Below are positions 36,044 to 46,607 of a DNA stretch of 64,000 bases, in pieces. This DNA is from Opitutia bacterium (GTDB taxonomy: Bacteria; Verrucomicrobiota; Verrucomicrobiia; Opitutales; Opitutaceae), in assembly GCA_947453695.1 (NCBI GenBank), contig CANGHW010000004.1, positions 44,290-108,289 of the forward strand. Reading direction: 5' to 3'. Made by a program: the position numbers and the translations under genes. Numbering within the stretch: position 1 is the first letter of the stretch; every line of letters begins with the position of its first letter. Under the pieces are notes generated by a model that had not been told where the DNA came from, did no database searches, and was given only the letters and a program-made list of their open reading frames with translations.

Positions 36044-36217
36044 GGCGGGAGGTGCGGTTGGTTTAGCGCGGAGGTTGGCCATGCTACCGGGGGTTTGTGG
36101 CGAATGGGCGGCGTTGCGGTGACGGACGAGTGAAGATTCCGGCGGTGTATTTGAGCTCGGCGGAAGAATCTGAGCTTGAATTGCTCTCGGGCATCGCATC
36201 GCCTGCGCGCCGTCGCG

Positions 36218-36736
36218 ATGCCACCCCACACCGACCATGCCCGCTGGTTTGCTGAAGAAGTGCAGCCGCACGAAGCGGCACTGCGCGGATATCTTCACCG
36301 ACAGTTTCCCTCGGTCGAAGCCGACGACGTGGTGCAGGAGTCCTACCTCAAACTGTGGCGGATGGGTGCGAAGGTCGATTCGGCCAAGGCGTATTTTTTC
36401 TCCATCGCGCGTAACACTGCGCTGACGTTCTTTCGCCGCCGTCGGATCTTTTCTGATGTGCCGGTGAACGAACTGCCCGAGTGGCGGGTGGCTGATGTGG
36501 CGCCGGATGCAGCGGAAGTCGCTTACACCCGGGAACGCATGGAGCTGGCCGTCGAGGCACTGGATAGCTTGCCGCCGCGCTGCCGTGAAATCTGTGGGCT
36601 GGCCGCGTTGGAACAGCTCGCGCCCGCGGAGATTGCAGCCCGCCTAGGTCTCGCGGAGAGCACAGTTTATGTGCAACTAGCCCGTGGGGTGAAACATTGC
36701 GCACACTACCTGCGCGAACGGGGGGAAGGCCGATGA
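36218..36736 (+). CDS. RNA polymerase sigma factor, ECF (FecI-like)
   Basis: VVQESYLKLWR region 2; LPPRCREICGLAALEQLAPAEIAARLGLAESTVYVQLARGVKHC region 4. Confidence 0.9.
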   Translation: MPPHTDHARWFAEEVQPHEAALRGYLHRQFPSVEADDVVQESYLKLWRMGAKVDSAKAYFFSIARNTALTFFRRRRIFSDVPVNELPEWRVADVAPDAAEVAYTRERMELAVEALDSLPPRCREICGLAALEQLAPAEIAARLGLAESTVYVQLARGVKHCAHYLRERGEGR

Positions 36737-37758
36737 CAGCGAACCGCACTATCTCGGCTGCGTCATGCGCGGCCTCGATCGAAGATACCGCTGCCTCGTG
36801 GTTGGTGCGGCGCAACGGCGGCCTAGCTCCGGAGGAGAACCTGAAATTCGAGGCGTGGCTGGCGGCCGACGCTAGGCATCGGGCCGCATGGGCAGAGATG
36901 GAAGCGGCGTGGGCCGCGCTGAGTTTTCCAGGTCAACGTGGGCGAGGCGATGAGGCCAAGCGGGCGCTCGCGGCCCGGGTTGCGCGGCGGGGCCGACGCC
37001 GGTGGGCGATGGCGGGAGCCGCATTGCTCTTCGTTGTGGTGGGGCTGGTGAGCTTTCGTTCCGGTCGCATCGCTTCCGCTCCACTGAACGTGGCTGGCAG
37101 CGTGACGGTCCGGCCCGATACCCAAACCCTGCCCGATGGGTCGACGGTGGAACTCAATGCGGGGGCCGAGATTTTGGTGGAGTTTTCGCCCGAGGTCCGC
37201 GCGGTGCGCCTCGTGCGGGGCGAAGCGTTGTTTGCGGTCGCGAAGAATCCCGCGCGGCCCTTCGTCGTCAGTGCCGGCGCCGTGAGCGTGCGGGCGGTGG
37301 GCACGGCCTTTGCCGTGCGCCAGGGCGAGGCGGAGGTGGGAGTATTGGTGACCGAGGGGAAGGTCGCGGTCGAGCGGGCGGGGAGTGCGGGGCGGGTCGG
37401 GAACCCGGCGGTAGAACCGATTTTCGTAACGGCAGGTGGTCGCGTGGCGATGCCGGCAGACGCCACGCCAACGCCGCCGATCAATGTGACGACCCTCTCG
37501 GCGGGGGAAATCGCTGAGGCGCTGGCGTGGCGTGGACGGCGCGTGGAGTTTACCCGCACCACGCTCGCGGAAGCGGTGGCGCTGCTAAACCGGCAGAACG
37601 ATGTGCAAATTGTCATCGCCGATGCGGCAGCCGCGCGACTGGCGATCAGCGGAATATTTTGGGCGGATGATCCCGAGAGCCTTGGGCGGTTGCTGGAGTC
37701 GGGTTTTGGCCTCGAGGCGACGCGGACCGACCGGACGATCACGTTGCGGGCGCGCTGA
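36733..37758 (+). CDS. FecR family anti-sigma / signal-transduction protein
   Basis: DUF4880-like N-terminus (WLAADARHRAAWAEMEAAW), single TM, FecR domain (TLPDGSTVELNAGAEILVEFSPEVRAVRLVRGEALFAVAKNPARPFVVSAGAVSVRAVGTAFAVR); 4-bp overlap with sigma gene. Confidence 0.9.
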   Translation: MTANRTISAASCAASIEDTAASWLVRRNGGLAPEENLKFEAWLAADARHRAAWAEMEAAWAALSFPGQRGRGDEAKRALAARVARRGRRRWAMAGAALLFVVVGLVSFRSGRIASAPLNVAGSVTVRPDTQTLPDGSTVELNAGAEILVEFSPEVRAVRLVRGEALFAVAKNPARPFVVSAGAVSVRAVGTAFAVRQGEAEVGVLVTEGKVAVERAGSAGRVGNPAVEPIFVTAGGRVAMPADATPTPPINVTTLSAGEIAEALAWRGRRVEFTRTTLAEAVALLNRQNDVQIVIADAAAARLAISGIFWADDPESLGRLLESGFGLEATRTDRTITLRAR

Positions 37759-37817
37759 GCAGCGGTGCGGGTGAGAAAATAGTTTCGCGGCACGTAAAGA
37801 TTCAGGCGGGTTGGTGA

Positions 37818-37830
37818 GTCTAACTTAGAC
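37818..37830. promoter_or_regulatory. Perfect 13-bp palindrome GTCTAACTTAGAC just upstream of TonB receptor gene
   Basis: Direct sequence reading; 13 bp before ATG at 37844. Confidence 0.35.
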
Positions 37831-37843
37831 CAGCTGACCACTC

Positions 37844-40800
37844 ATGATTCGAACTACCCCTCGATGGCTTGGACTCTTGTTGCTTGCATTGGCGCCGTGC
37901 GCCGCGCTTTCGGCCGAGTCCACGCGAACTTTTAATCTTCCGGCCGACCAGGCCGAGAAGACCCTAAAACTGTTTTCCGAGCAGTCGGGTCGCGGCCTGA
38001 TCATGGGGGCAGACGCGGTTGGGGCGACGCGCACCAATGATGTGCGGGGTGACTTTACCGCGCCCGAAGCACTGTCGCGCATGCTGGCCGGGACAGGCTT
38101 TGTCGCCACGCAGGATGAGAAGAGCGGTGCGTTTGTCGTGCACCGGGAGAAGCCCGGCCCAAACGGGGCCCGGGCGGCGCAATCCACGCCAAGCGACCGC
38201 CCGAAAACAGATCCGGCTCCTGATCCGACGGCTGTCCGTCCCGCCAACGCGGACGGCGTGATCGAACTCAGCCCCTTCCAAGTCGAAGCCGAGTCGGAGA
38301 CGGGCTACCGTGCGACGTCGACGCTGGCGGGCACACGGCTCAAGACCGACTTAAAGGACATCGGTGCGGCGGTGTCCGTCGTGACCGAGGAGATGATGCG
38401 TGACCTCGGTGCGGTGAATGCCGAGGACATCTTGGTTTATACGGCTGGCACCGAGGTCGGTGGCGTTTCAGGCAACTTCCTCGGCGACGGTCTCGACCGC
38501 AACGGCAGTAACAACGACTCCCGCACCAATCCTGCGGAGAACAACCGCGTCCGCGGTCTCGCGAAGATCACCAATACCCGTGACTACTTCGTCACCGACA
38601 TCCCGTTTAACCAATACAACTCTACCGCCCTCACACTCAGCCGCGGCCCCAACGCGATCCTCGCCGGTGCGGGGTCGCCGGGTGGCGTGCTCGATCGCTC
38701 GCTGAAGACCGCGGGGTTCAAGGATCGTAACGAAGTGACGGCCCGCGTCGGCTCCCACGGCGCCCACCGCGAGACCCTCGATATCACGCGGGTGCTTGTG
38801 CCCAACCGCCTGTCCGGTCGCCTCGTGTTGCTCAACGAGAACCTCGAATACGACCAGCGTCCGGCGGTGATGAAGGATCAGCGCCTCTTCGGCTCGCTCA
38901 CGTGGCGGGTGCAGCCCGGACGCAAGGACTCCTGGCTCGGTGCCACCACCGTGCGCGCAAACTACGAGGCCGGTGAGATCCAGGGCACGCCGCCCAACCC
39001 ACTGCCGCCGATCAACGGCTATGCCTCCTTCTTTCTCGACGGCCGCCCGCGGTTTAACGCCGTCACCAACGTCTACTCCAACGGCGCGGGTCAGACGGTC
39101 GCTGCGACGGCGGTCGTGCACACCAACGCCTACTTCAAGAACTTCACGGCTTTTCTCACGCAGCCCGATGCCCATACGCCGACGATGGGCTACACCGCGG
39201 CTGGTTTCACTGGTGTGCAGGGACTGGTGGGCACGATCAACGGCGCGGCCGGCACGCTCGTGCCTGTCAGCCGCACCTATCAGGCGACGAACTCGCTCCG
39301 CGGTTTCAACAATACCGTCAACCTGGTGCGCATGACTGACGAAGATCGCGCGACCTTCGACTTCCGCGAGAACCTGCTCACGGGCGCCTTCGACTTCGTG
39401 AAGCACAAATTTCACGCCAACAACGTCCGACTCGAGCAGCTCTTCTTGGACGGTCGGGCCGGCGTCGAACTCGTCGCCGACTACCAGCACTACACACGCC
39501 GCAATAACATCCCGTTCACCGGCTCTGACGTGCAGATCAAAATCGATATCACGCAGATCCACGCCAACGGGCAACCCAACCCGAACTTCGGGCGCCCGTT
39601 CATCGTGACCCAGGACATCAACGGCCTGCAAAATCTCGAAACCACCAATGCCTCGTGGCGCGCTACGGCGTTCTATACGCAGGACTTTCGTAAATCCCGC
39701 ACGTGGCTCGGACGAGCCCTTGGCACCCATACCTTCACCGGCCTAGTAACCGAGACGACGACCGACCGCGCTACGCGGGCCTACAATAGCCCGTGGGTCA
39801 CGACCGATCCCACGATCAACCTCGACAGCCTCCTCGCCAATCCGGGGCTCTTCGCCCGCAATGCCCGCGCTCTCATTTACCTCGGTGGCAGCGCCGACAC
39901 CCTGAGCAGCGCGACGCAGTTGAAACTCTCGCCCGTCACTGCGCGGCTCTCGGGCCCGGGCGATGTGGTGAATGTTTCCTTTTTCGATCCCGTCACGAAC
40001 TCCTTCCGCATCGCTCCCATGACGATCGGGCAGATCGTCAAGAGCGCCGGGAAGCGGCAGGAGAAACTCGAGTCGTCGGCGCTCAGCCTGCAGAGCCACT
40101 GGTTCGACCGCACACTCGTCACGCTCGCGGGTCTGCGGCGTGATCGCGACACCAACTACACGGCGGCCAACCCCGTCGTGCTCCGTGATGGCAACATCGA
40201 CCCGGCCACCCTCCTGTTACCCGTGGCGCCCTCTTCGATGAACGTCGCGACGAGTCCGTCGTTCAGTGTGGTCGGCGTGTTGCCGGAAAAATTGCGCGCC
40301 CTGCTGCCCTTCGATTCCAGCCTGCGCGCCTACTGGAACACCTCGAAAAATTTTACGCCTTCGGGCCAGCGTCGCAATGCCTTCAACGAAGAGATCGGCA
40401 CCCCTGACGGTAAGACCACCGAGCGCGGGCTCATGCTCACAACCTTCGGCGGAAAACTCGATTTGCGCCTCAACTGGTTCAAGTCCTCCGCTCGCAATGC
40501 GTCGGACTCGGCCGTCGCCGCCGCTTCCGCGATAAATTCGACCTACACGATCGTGGACTACCTGTTGCTCGCCGACACTAACCGGCTGGCGACCCGCGAT
40601 TGGGGCTACGGCAGTTTTCCGACCTTTACGGACGTGGCGCTGGCGCACTTCGCTGCGCTGCCGAAGCGCCTGAAGATCGGGGAGGCCAACAACTTCAACC
40701 CTCGCCTCGTGCGCGGTGCCAACGGCACCTACACGCTCGAGCGCGAGTCGATCACGAATATCGCCTCGACCACCGACTACGTCGCCAGCGGCCTGGAGCT

Positions 40801-41446
40801 GGAGGCGGCGCTCAATGTGACCAAGGCGTGGCGCCTCTCGTTCAATGTCGTGAAGACCGAGACCGTGAAGTCCAACGTCGGCACGGACCTCCGCGCCTAC
40901 GTCAACGAATACCTCGCCAACCTCCGCGCCGCGAATCCCCAGTTGCTCTCGGGCGCGCAGAACCCCGGCCAGCAGGCCGGTCCGTGGGGCGATGTGTTCA
41001 ACGGTTCTGTCGTCGTGCCACTGCAGATTGCTGAGCGGACCGCCGGCAGCGCCAGCCCGGAGCTCGTGAAATGGCGATGGAATCTAGTGAACCGTTACGA
41101 CTTCACCGCCCGTGCGCTCCGCGGCGTCTACGTGGGCGGCGCGCTGCGCTGGCAGGACAAGGCCGTCATTGGCTATCCGTATGTGACCGGCCCCGCCGGT
41201 TCCCAAGTCGCCGACCTCGCCCACCCGTTTTTCGGCTCAACGGATCTCCGCGGTGACGCCTTTGCCGGTTACCGCGCGGACAAATTTATCGGCCGCAAAC
41301 TCAAGTGGTCGCTGCAGCTGAACGTGCGCAACGTGATCGGCGACGACCGTCTGATCGTTGTTACTGCCAATCCCGATGGCACTCCCGGTGCCGTGCGCAT
41401 TCCGCCGGAGAAGGCTTGGTTTCTGACGAGCACCTTCCAGTTTTAG
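37844..41446 (+). CDS. TonB-dependent receptor with N-terminal STN domain (transducer type)
   Basis: STN: TRTFNLPADQAEKTLKLFSEQSGRGLIMGADAVGATRTNDVRGDFTAPEALSRMLAGTGFVA; TonB-box-like/plug and barrel, terminal F. Confidence 0.92.
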   Translation: MIRTTPRWLGLLLLALAPCAALSAESTRTFNLPADQAEKTLKLFSEQSGRGLIMGADAVGATRTNDVRGDFTAPEALSRMLAGTGFVATQDEKSGAFVVHREKPGPNGARAAQSTPSDRPKTDPAPDPTAVRPANADGVIELSPFQVEAESETGYRATSTLAGTRLKTDLKDIGAAVSVVTEEMMRDLGAVNAEDILVYTAGTEVGGVSGNFLGDGLDRNGSNNDSRTNPAENNRVRGLAKITNTRDYFVTDIPFNQYNSTALTLSRGPNAILAGAGSPGGVLDRSLKTAGFKDRNEVTARVGSHGAHRETLDITRVLVPNRLSGRLVLLNENLEYDQRPAVMKDQRLFGSLTWRVQPGRKDSWLGATTVRANYEAGEIQGTPPNPLPPINGYASFFLDGRPRFNAVTNVYSNGAGQTVAATAVVHTNAYFKNFTAFLTQPDAHTPTMGYTAAGFTGVQGLVGTINGAAGTLVPVSRTYQATNSLRGFNNTVNLVRMTDEDRATFDFRENLLTGAFDFVKHKFHANNVRLEQLFLDGRAGVELVADYQHYTRRNNIPFTGSDVQIKIDITQIHANGQPNPNFGRPFIVTQDINGLQNLETTNASWRATAFYTQDFRKSRTWLGRALGTHTFTGLVTETTTDRATRAYNSPWVTTDPTINLDSLLANPGLFARNARALIYLGGSADTLSSATQLKLSPVTARLSGPGDVVNVSFFDPVTNSFRIAPMTIGQIVKSAGKRQEKLESSALSLQSHWFDRTLVTLAGLRRDRDTNYTAANPVVLRDGNIDPATLLLPVAPSSMNVATSPSFSVVGVLPEKLRALLPFDSSLRAYWNTSKNFTPSGQRRNAFNEEIGTPDGKTTERGLMLTTFGGKLDLRLNWFKSSARNASDSAVAAASAINSTYTIVDYLLLADTNRLATRDWGYGSFPTFTDVALAHFAALPKRLKIGEANNFNPRLVRGANGTYTLERESITNIASTTDYVASGLELEAALNVTKAWRLSFNVVKTETVKSNVGTDLRAYVNEYLANLRAANPQLLSGAQNPGQQAGPWGDVFNGSVVVPLQIAERTAGSASPELVKWRWNLVNRYDFTARALRGVYVGGALRWQDKAVIGYPYVTGPAGSQVADLAHPFFGSTDLRGDAFAGYRADKFIGRKLKWSLQLNVRNVIGDDRLIVVTANPDGTPGAVRIPPEKAWFLTSTFQF

Positions 41447-41543
41447 TCGTGCGTGTCGATTCCCCCGGCGCGCACAACCCTGCTCCGCTCTTCACGGCCT
41501 GTAGTGCGACCGGAGATTCACTTCCAATTCAACCCTGACTATC

Positions 41544-44500
41544 GTGAAATATCGCCCCACCCCTATCGTCGTTGCTGGATGGCTGCTGGCCGCCAGTGCC
41601 TCATTCGGCCAGACCCCGAACGGTCCCGCCAAACCGACTCCGCCCCTCGCCGGCGCTGCGGCGGAGGAGGCTGTCGCCCTCAATCCCTTCGTCGTCAGCG
41701 AGGACGACAACGTGGGCTACGCCGCCACGAGCACACTCGCTGGCACGCGTATCAATACCGCGCTCCGCGACGTCGGCGCGGCCATCAGCATCGTCACGCC
41801 GGAGTTTCTTCGCGATACGGCTGCGACCAACCTCGGTGAGCTCCTCTCGCTCACAACCGGCACCGAGATCGGCGGCGTCTCGGGCAACTTCGCCGGTGGC
41901 GCGACGGCCAGCGGTCGGCCCGATCAGTCTGACAGCCGAGAGAATCCGCAGGGCAACAACCGCGTGCGCGGCATCGGCGCCGCCACCACCACGCGCGACT
42001 ATTTCATCACCGATATCCCGTTCGACGCCTACAACTCCTCCGGCGTCACTATCAGTCGCGGTCCAAACTCCCTGCTCTTCGGCATCGGCAATCCCGCCGG
42101 TGTGATCGAGGGCTCCCTCATCCATCCCCAGCTGCAGCGCAACCGCACCGAGATCGGCACACGTTACGGCTCGATGGATTCCTATCGCGGCACCGTCGAC
42201 ATTAACCGCGTGTTGGAGAAAGGCCGTGTGGCCTTCCGCATCGCCACGGTCAACGAGCAGAACAACTACCAGCAGGAGCCGGCCTTTGATCGCAAACGCC
42301 GCGCCTATGGCGCCCTCACGCTGGTCGTCCGCGACGGCAAGAAGTCCACCTGGCTCGGCAAGACCTCGGTCCGTTTCTCCGGCGAGGCCGGCGACAGCCA
42401 GTCGAATCCGGTGAACGTGATCCCGCCGGTCAATTCGATGACCAACTTTTTCTCCGCGCCTAATCCGGCCATCGCTGCGATCCCTGGCACCGGCATCGAC
42501 GCACGTCTCATCGCCGGCTCCCCGACGTTCTCCTATCGCCCGAAGGTTACCGTCGATAACCGCCAGAGCTCCTCCGCCCTCGTGGCCGCCACGCCCGGCA
42601 TTGGCGTGCCCTACTTCATCCAAATCCCCGTCGTCTTCGACACGCCCGGCCAGCAGAAGGCCGGTTTCGCCAGCTCGACCAACCCCGCCCTCGCCGGCAT
42701 CGCGGGCATCATGGGCCGCATTCGTTACGCCCAAAATCCCAACGGCCGCGAAGCCATCGATACCTTTTATAGCGGCAGCATCGTCCCCACTGGTTTCGTC
42801 GCGAGCACGCTTCAAAACACGGCGATCTTTGATTATCGGAAACACCTCTTGAGTGGTGGCCTGAACCACATCGACCAAGTTTTTCAGGACGGTAATGTCG
42901 CCTTTACGCAGGAACTCTTCGGCGGACGCGGTGGACTTGAGATCGCCTATGACCAGCAGCGCACCCGCTCGACCCGCCTGTTGCCGTTTTCGTTCGGCGA
43001 CAACGGCGGCGGCGCCCCGGGTGGCGGCATCGCCATCGATGTCGCGCAGTTTCTTTCCAACGATCAGCCCAATCCCAATGTTGGTCGGCCGTTCATCGAC
43101 CAGCAGGGCATCACGGATCGCACCACCATGGGTATGCGTGAAGCGTTTCGCGCCACGGCGTTCTATCGCCTCGATCTCGAAGACCGCGGGATGAAGCTCT
43201 TCGGGATCCCGCTCGGCAACCACGTCTTCACGGGACTCCAAACGCGCAATCGCAACGACGCCTCCACCTTCAGCTACGCCACCGGCTGGACCAGCGCGAC
43301 GCGCAACCTGAACACCGACGTATTTCAGAGCACCATCAGCGGCAACTTCCGCACCACACCCATCGTCGTCCAATATCTCGGGCCCTCCGTGATGAATGCG
43401 AATTCGCTCAACGACGTGCGCATCACCAACGTGATCGACGCCCGCGTCCCCAAGACCGGTGACACTTACAACGTCAGCTTCTTCGATTTCACCGGCAAGA
43501 AAATGGTCACCGAGCCGCTGTCTGTGCTGCGGTTCCTCAATGGCAACTCCAAGAGCCGCCAGCTCATCGACTCGCAGTCGTTCAGCCTTAAGAGTGACTT
43601 CTTCAAGAACAACATCGTGAGCGTCGTCGGCTGGCGCTGGGACCACCTGAAAACCTACTCGAGTCTCGGCAACACGCGTAACCCCGACGACTCGCTCAAC
43701 AACTCCGCCCTGCGCCTCGATTCGAAACCCAACCTCGATGAGCGCGGCCGTAATTTCACCTGGAGCACCGTGGGCCGCGTGCCGCGTTTCCTCACGAAAC
43801 GGCTGCCCCTCGGCATCGAACTCGGCGGATTTTTCAACGCCTCGGGCAATTTCAACCCCGTCAACATCCGCTCCAATCTCAATGGCGCCATCATCCCCGC
43901 GCCTGCCGGCACCACCCGCGAATATGGCGTGCTCATCGAGTTCCTCGATCGCCGCGTTTCGCTGCGCGTAAATGAATTCCACACGATCCAAACTAACAGC
44001 AGCAACGGCGCACAGGGCGCGACGGCCGGCGTGTTCAACTATCCGAGCTTTATGGTGGATCGCTATGTCACCGCGCAGACGCAGGGCATTGCCTTCAACA
44101 CGATTCCCGGTGTCACCGCCGCCGGCTACAATTCCTACCAGCAACTCTACGCTGCACTCTTCCAACTCCACCCCGAGCCTACGCGCACGCTGAAGAACAT
44201 GCGTCTCAATGCCGCCGGCACGGCCGTGCTTTCAGACGGCATCGCCGGCCTGACTGATACCAGCGACCTCGACGCCCGTGGTTTGGAAGCCGAGCTCGTC
44301 GGCAACATCACCAACCGTTGGCGCATGTCGTTCAACGTCGCGAAGCAGGAGACGGTCGTGAGCGGCTCAGCTCCGCTCACCAAGCAGGTCGCCGACGCCG
44401 TCTATGCCAATCTCGTGAAGTTCAATCTCCTCGGCATTGACCAAGGCCCCGCGCTCCCTGAGCGCCAGACCGCCGCCTCCCGTTTCTCCAGCAATGTCGG

Positions 44501-45011
44501 CAATGCCCTCGCCGCCACGCTCTCCCGCGATGGTGCGGTCTCACCCGAACAGCGGAAATGGCGCGCGAATTTCACCTCCTCCTACGATCTCCGCGACTTC
44601 CAGAATCCCATCTTGAAAGCCATGTCCGTCGGCACCTCCGTGCGCTGGCAGGATAAGATCGCCATCGGCGCGCCCTTCCTCACCGGCGAGGCCCTTAAGC
44701 AGAAAATTGTCGCGACTAACAAGCTCTACACCAGCACGAGCCAGATCGCGAACAGCGATCCCGTCATGCAAACCCAGTTCCCGGACCTCGCTCATCCATT
44801 CTACGGCAAAGAGGAACTCGCCGGCGATTGGTGGGTGAGCTACCGCCGCAAGATTTTCAAAAACATCGACTGGCGCCTGCAGCTCAACGTCCGCAACGCC
44901 TGGGGCAACGGCAACGACATTCCCGTCACGGCCAATCCCGACGGCTCCCTCGCCGTCGTCCGCATTCCCAACGAGACGCGCTGGACACTCTCAAGTTCGT
45001 TCAGCTTCTAA
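41544..45011 (+). CDS. TonB-dependent receptor (paralogue of preceding gene, no STN domain)
   Basis: GYAATSTLAGTRINTALRDVGAAISIVTPEFLRDTAATNLGELLSLTTGTEIGGVSGNF aligns with GYRATSTLAGTRLKTDLKDIGAAVSVVTEEMMRDLGAVNAEDILVYTAGTEVGGVSGNF of the upstream receptor. Confidence 0.92.
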   Translation: MKYRPTPIVVAGWLLAASASFGQTPNGPAKPTPPLAGAAAEEAVALNPFVVSEDDNVGYAATSTLAGTRINTALRDVGAAISIVTPEFLRDTAATNLGELLSLTTGTEIGGVSGNFAGGATASGRPDQSDSRENPQGNNRVRGIGAATTTRDYFITDIPFDAYNSSGVTISRGPNSLLFGIGNPAGVIEGSLIHPQLQRNRTEIGTRYGSMDSYRGTVDINRVLEKGRVAFRIATVNEQNNYQQEPAFDRKRRAYGALTLVVRDGKKSTWLGKTSVRFSGEAGDSQSNPVNVIPPVNSMTNFFSAPNPAIAAIPGTGIDARLIAGSPTFSYRPKVTVDNRQSSSALVAATPGIGVPYFIQIPVVFDTPGQQKAGFASSTNPALAGIAGIMGRIRYAQNPNGREAIDTFYSGSIVPTGFVASTLQNTAIFDYRKHLLSGGLNHIDQVFQDGNVAFTQELFGGRGGLEIAYDQQRTRSTRLLPFSFGDNGGGAPGGGIAIDVAQFLSNDQPNPNVGRPFIDQQGITDRTTMGMREAFRATAFYRLDLEDRGMKLFGIPLGNHVFTGLQTRNRNDASTFSYATGWTSATRNLNTDVFQSTISGNFRTTPIVVQYLGPSVMNANSLNDVRITNVIDARVPKTGDTYNVSFFDFTGKKMVTEPLSVLRFLNGNSKSRQLIDSQSFSLKSDFFKNNIVSVVGWRWDHLKTYSSLGNTRNPDDSLNNSALRLDSKPNLDERGRNFTWSTVGRVPRFLTKRLPLGIELGGFFNASGNFNPVNIRSNLNGAIIPAPAGTTREYGVLIEFLDRRVSLRVNEFHTIQTNSSNGAQGATAGVFNYPSFMVDRYVTAQTQGIAFNTIPGVTAAGYNSYQQLYAALFQLHPEPTRTLKNMRLNAAGTAVLSDGIAGLTDTSDLDARGLEAELVGNITNRWRMSFNVAKQETVVSGSAPLTKQVADAVYANLVKFNLLGIDQGPALPERQTAASRFSSNVGNALAATLSRDGAVSPEQRKWRANFTSSYDLRDFQNPILKAMSVGTSVRWQDKIAIGAPFLTGEALKQKIVATNKLYTSTSQIANSDPVMQTQFPDLAHPFYGKEELAGDWWVSYRRKIFKNIDWRLQLNVRNAWGNGNDIPVTANPDGSLAVVRIPNETRWTLSSSFSF

Positions 45012-45026
45012 GTCGTCGCTCTGCTC

Positions 45027-46607
45027 ATGTTGCCCGCCACCCGCCTCGCCCTGTTAGCCCTGGCCGCCGTGGCCGGGGGACTCCTGCCCGTCGTCGCCGC
45101 GACCGCCGATCGCCCGCCCAACATCGTGCTCATCGTGGCCGACGACCTCGGCTACGGCGATCTCGGCTGCTACGGCGCGACGCGCATCAAGACGCCCCAC
45201 ATCGACCGTCTCGCCGCGCAGGGCGTGCGCTTCACCGCGGGCTACGCGCCGTCGTCGACGTGCACGCCCACCCGTTACTCCATCCTGACCGGCGAGTATG
45301 CGTGGCGGCAGCCGCCCAAGAAGACCGGCATCCTCGACGGCGATGCGCCGCTCTGCATCGAGCCGGGCCGGCTCACCTTGCCCGCGCTGCTGCGTGCAGC
45401 CGGCTACCACACTGGAGTCGTCGGCAAATGGCACCTCGGCCTTGGTGACGGTGTCGTCCCCGTGAATTTCAACGGCGAGATCAAACCGGGCCCGCAGGAA
45501 ATCGGCTTCGACTACAGCCACATCATCCCCGCGACGGTGGACCGCGTGCCGTCTGTGTGGATCGAAAACCGCCGCGTCGTCGGTCTCGATCCCGTCGATC
45601 CGATCACCGTGAGTTACGTAGCCGACCTTAAGGCCGAGCCCACCGGAATCGACCGGCCCGATCTACTGAAGCAGGGCGCCGACAAGCAGCACTCCGGCAC
45701 GATCATCAATGGCATCAGCCGCATCGGCTACATGAAGGGTGGGAAATCCGCGCGCTTCAAAGACGAGGAACTGACCAGCACTGTCGTCCGCAAATCCGTC
45801 GCCTACCTCGAGGCGCACCGGGCCGCGCCGTTTTTCCTCTACGTCGGGCTCTTCGAGCCGCACGTGCCGCGCGTGGCCGAGCCGCCGTTTGTCCGCACGA
45901 GCGAGACCGGCGTGCGCGGCGATGTCATCCAGCAGCTCGACTGGGCCACTGGCCAAATCCTCGCCGCCCTCGAGCGGCTCGGCGTGGCCGACAATACCCT
46001 CGTGCTCCTCACCTCTGACAACGGTCCGGTTTTGTTTGATGGTTACCGCGACGGTTCGGCCGAGGATGTCCGCGATCACCGCCCGGCCGGCCTGCTGCGG
46101 GGTTGGAAATACCTCGTCTACGAGGGCGCCTGCCGCGTGCCGCTCATCGCCCGCTGGCCGGCCCGGATCAAGCCGCGTGTCAGCGACCAGATGTTCGGTC
46201 TCGTCGATCTTCACGCCACGCTCGCGCGGCTCAGTGGCGGGAAATCCTCCTCCGCGGTCGCGCCCGATAGCCTCGATCTTTCCCGCGTGCTCCTCGGCGA
46301 AACGCAGGAAAATCTCCGCGACCACACCGTGCTCCACGGTCTCTCCAACACTCTCGCGCTCCGCGCCGGCCGTTGGAAATTTATCCCCGCCAACGCGACC
46401 GCGGCCGTCTCCGGCATCGGCAGCGGCGCGAATCCCTCCGACCCGCGTTTCGCGGAAAACCGCATCACCGCGCCGTTGCTCTTCGACCTCGACGCCGATC
46501 CCGGTGAGCGCACCAACGTCCTCGCGCAACACCCGCAGATCGCTGAGCAGCTGAAGCAGAAACTTCAGGCCCTCACCGGTGCCGGACCGGCCGGAGGCAC
46601 CCGGTGA
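45027..46607 (+). CDS. Sulfatase (type I, Cys-type CTPTR)
   Basis: PPNIVLIVADDLGYGDLGCYGA; STCTPTRYSILTGEYAWR; GKWHLG; LLTSDNGP. Confidence 0.92.
   Translation: MLPATRLALLALAAVAGGLLPVVAATADRPPNIVLIVADDLGYGDLGCYGATRIKTPHIDRLAAQGVRFTAGYAPSSTCTPTRYSILTGEYAWRQPPKKTGILDGDAPLCIEPGRLTLPALLRAAGYHTGVVGKWHLGLGDGVVPVNFNGEIKPGPQEIGFDYSHIIPATVDRVPSVWIENRRVVGLDPVDPITVSYVADLKAEPTGIDRPDLLKQGADKQHSGTIINGISRIGYMKGGKSARFKDEELTSTVVRKSVAYLEAHRAAPFFLYVGLFEPHVPRVAEPPFVRTSETGVRGDVIQQLDWATGQILAALERLGVADNTLVLLTSDNGPVLFDGYRDGSAEDVRDHRPAGLLRGWKYLVYEGACRVPLIARWPARIKPRVSDQMFGLVDLHATLARLSGGKSSSAVAPDSLDLSRVLLGETQENLRDHTVLHGLSNTLALRAGRWKFIPANATAAVSGIGSGANPSDPRFAENRITAPLLFDLDADPGERTNVLAQHPQIAEQLKQKLQALTGAGPAGGTR

Noticed and set aside
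41601-44171. 856-aa - strand ORF opposite the second tandem TonB receptor
   Set aside because: Shadow ORF with no recognisable domain; the receptor frame aligns with its upstream paralogue.
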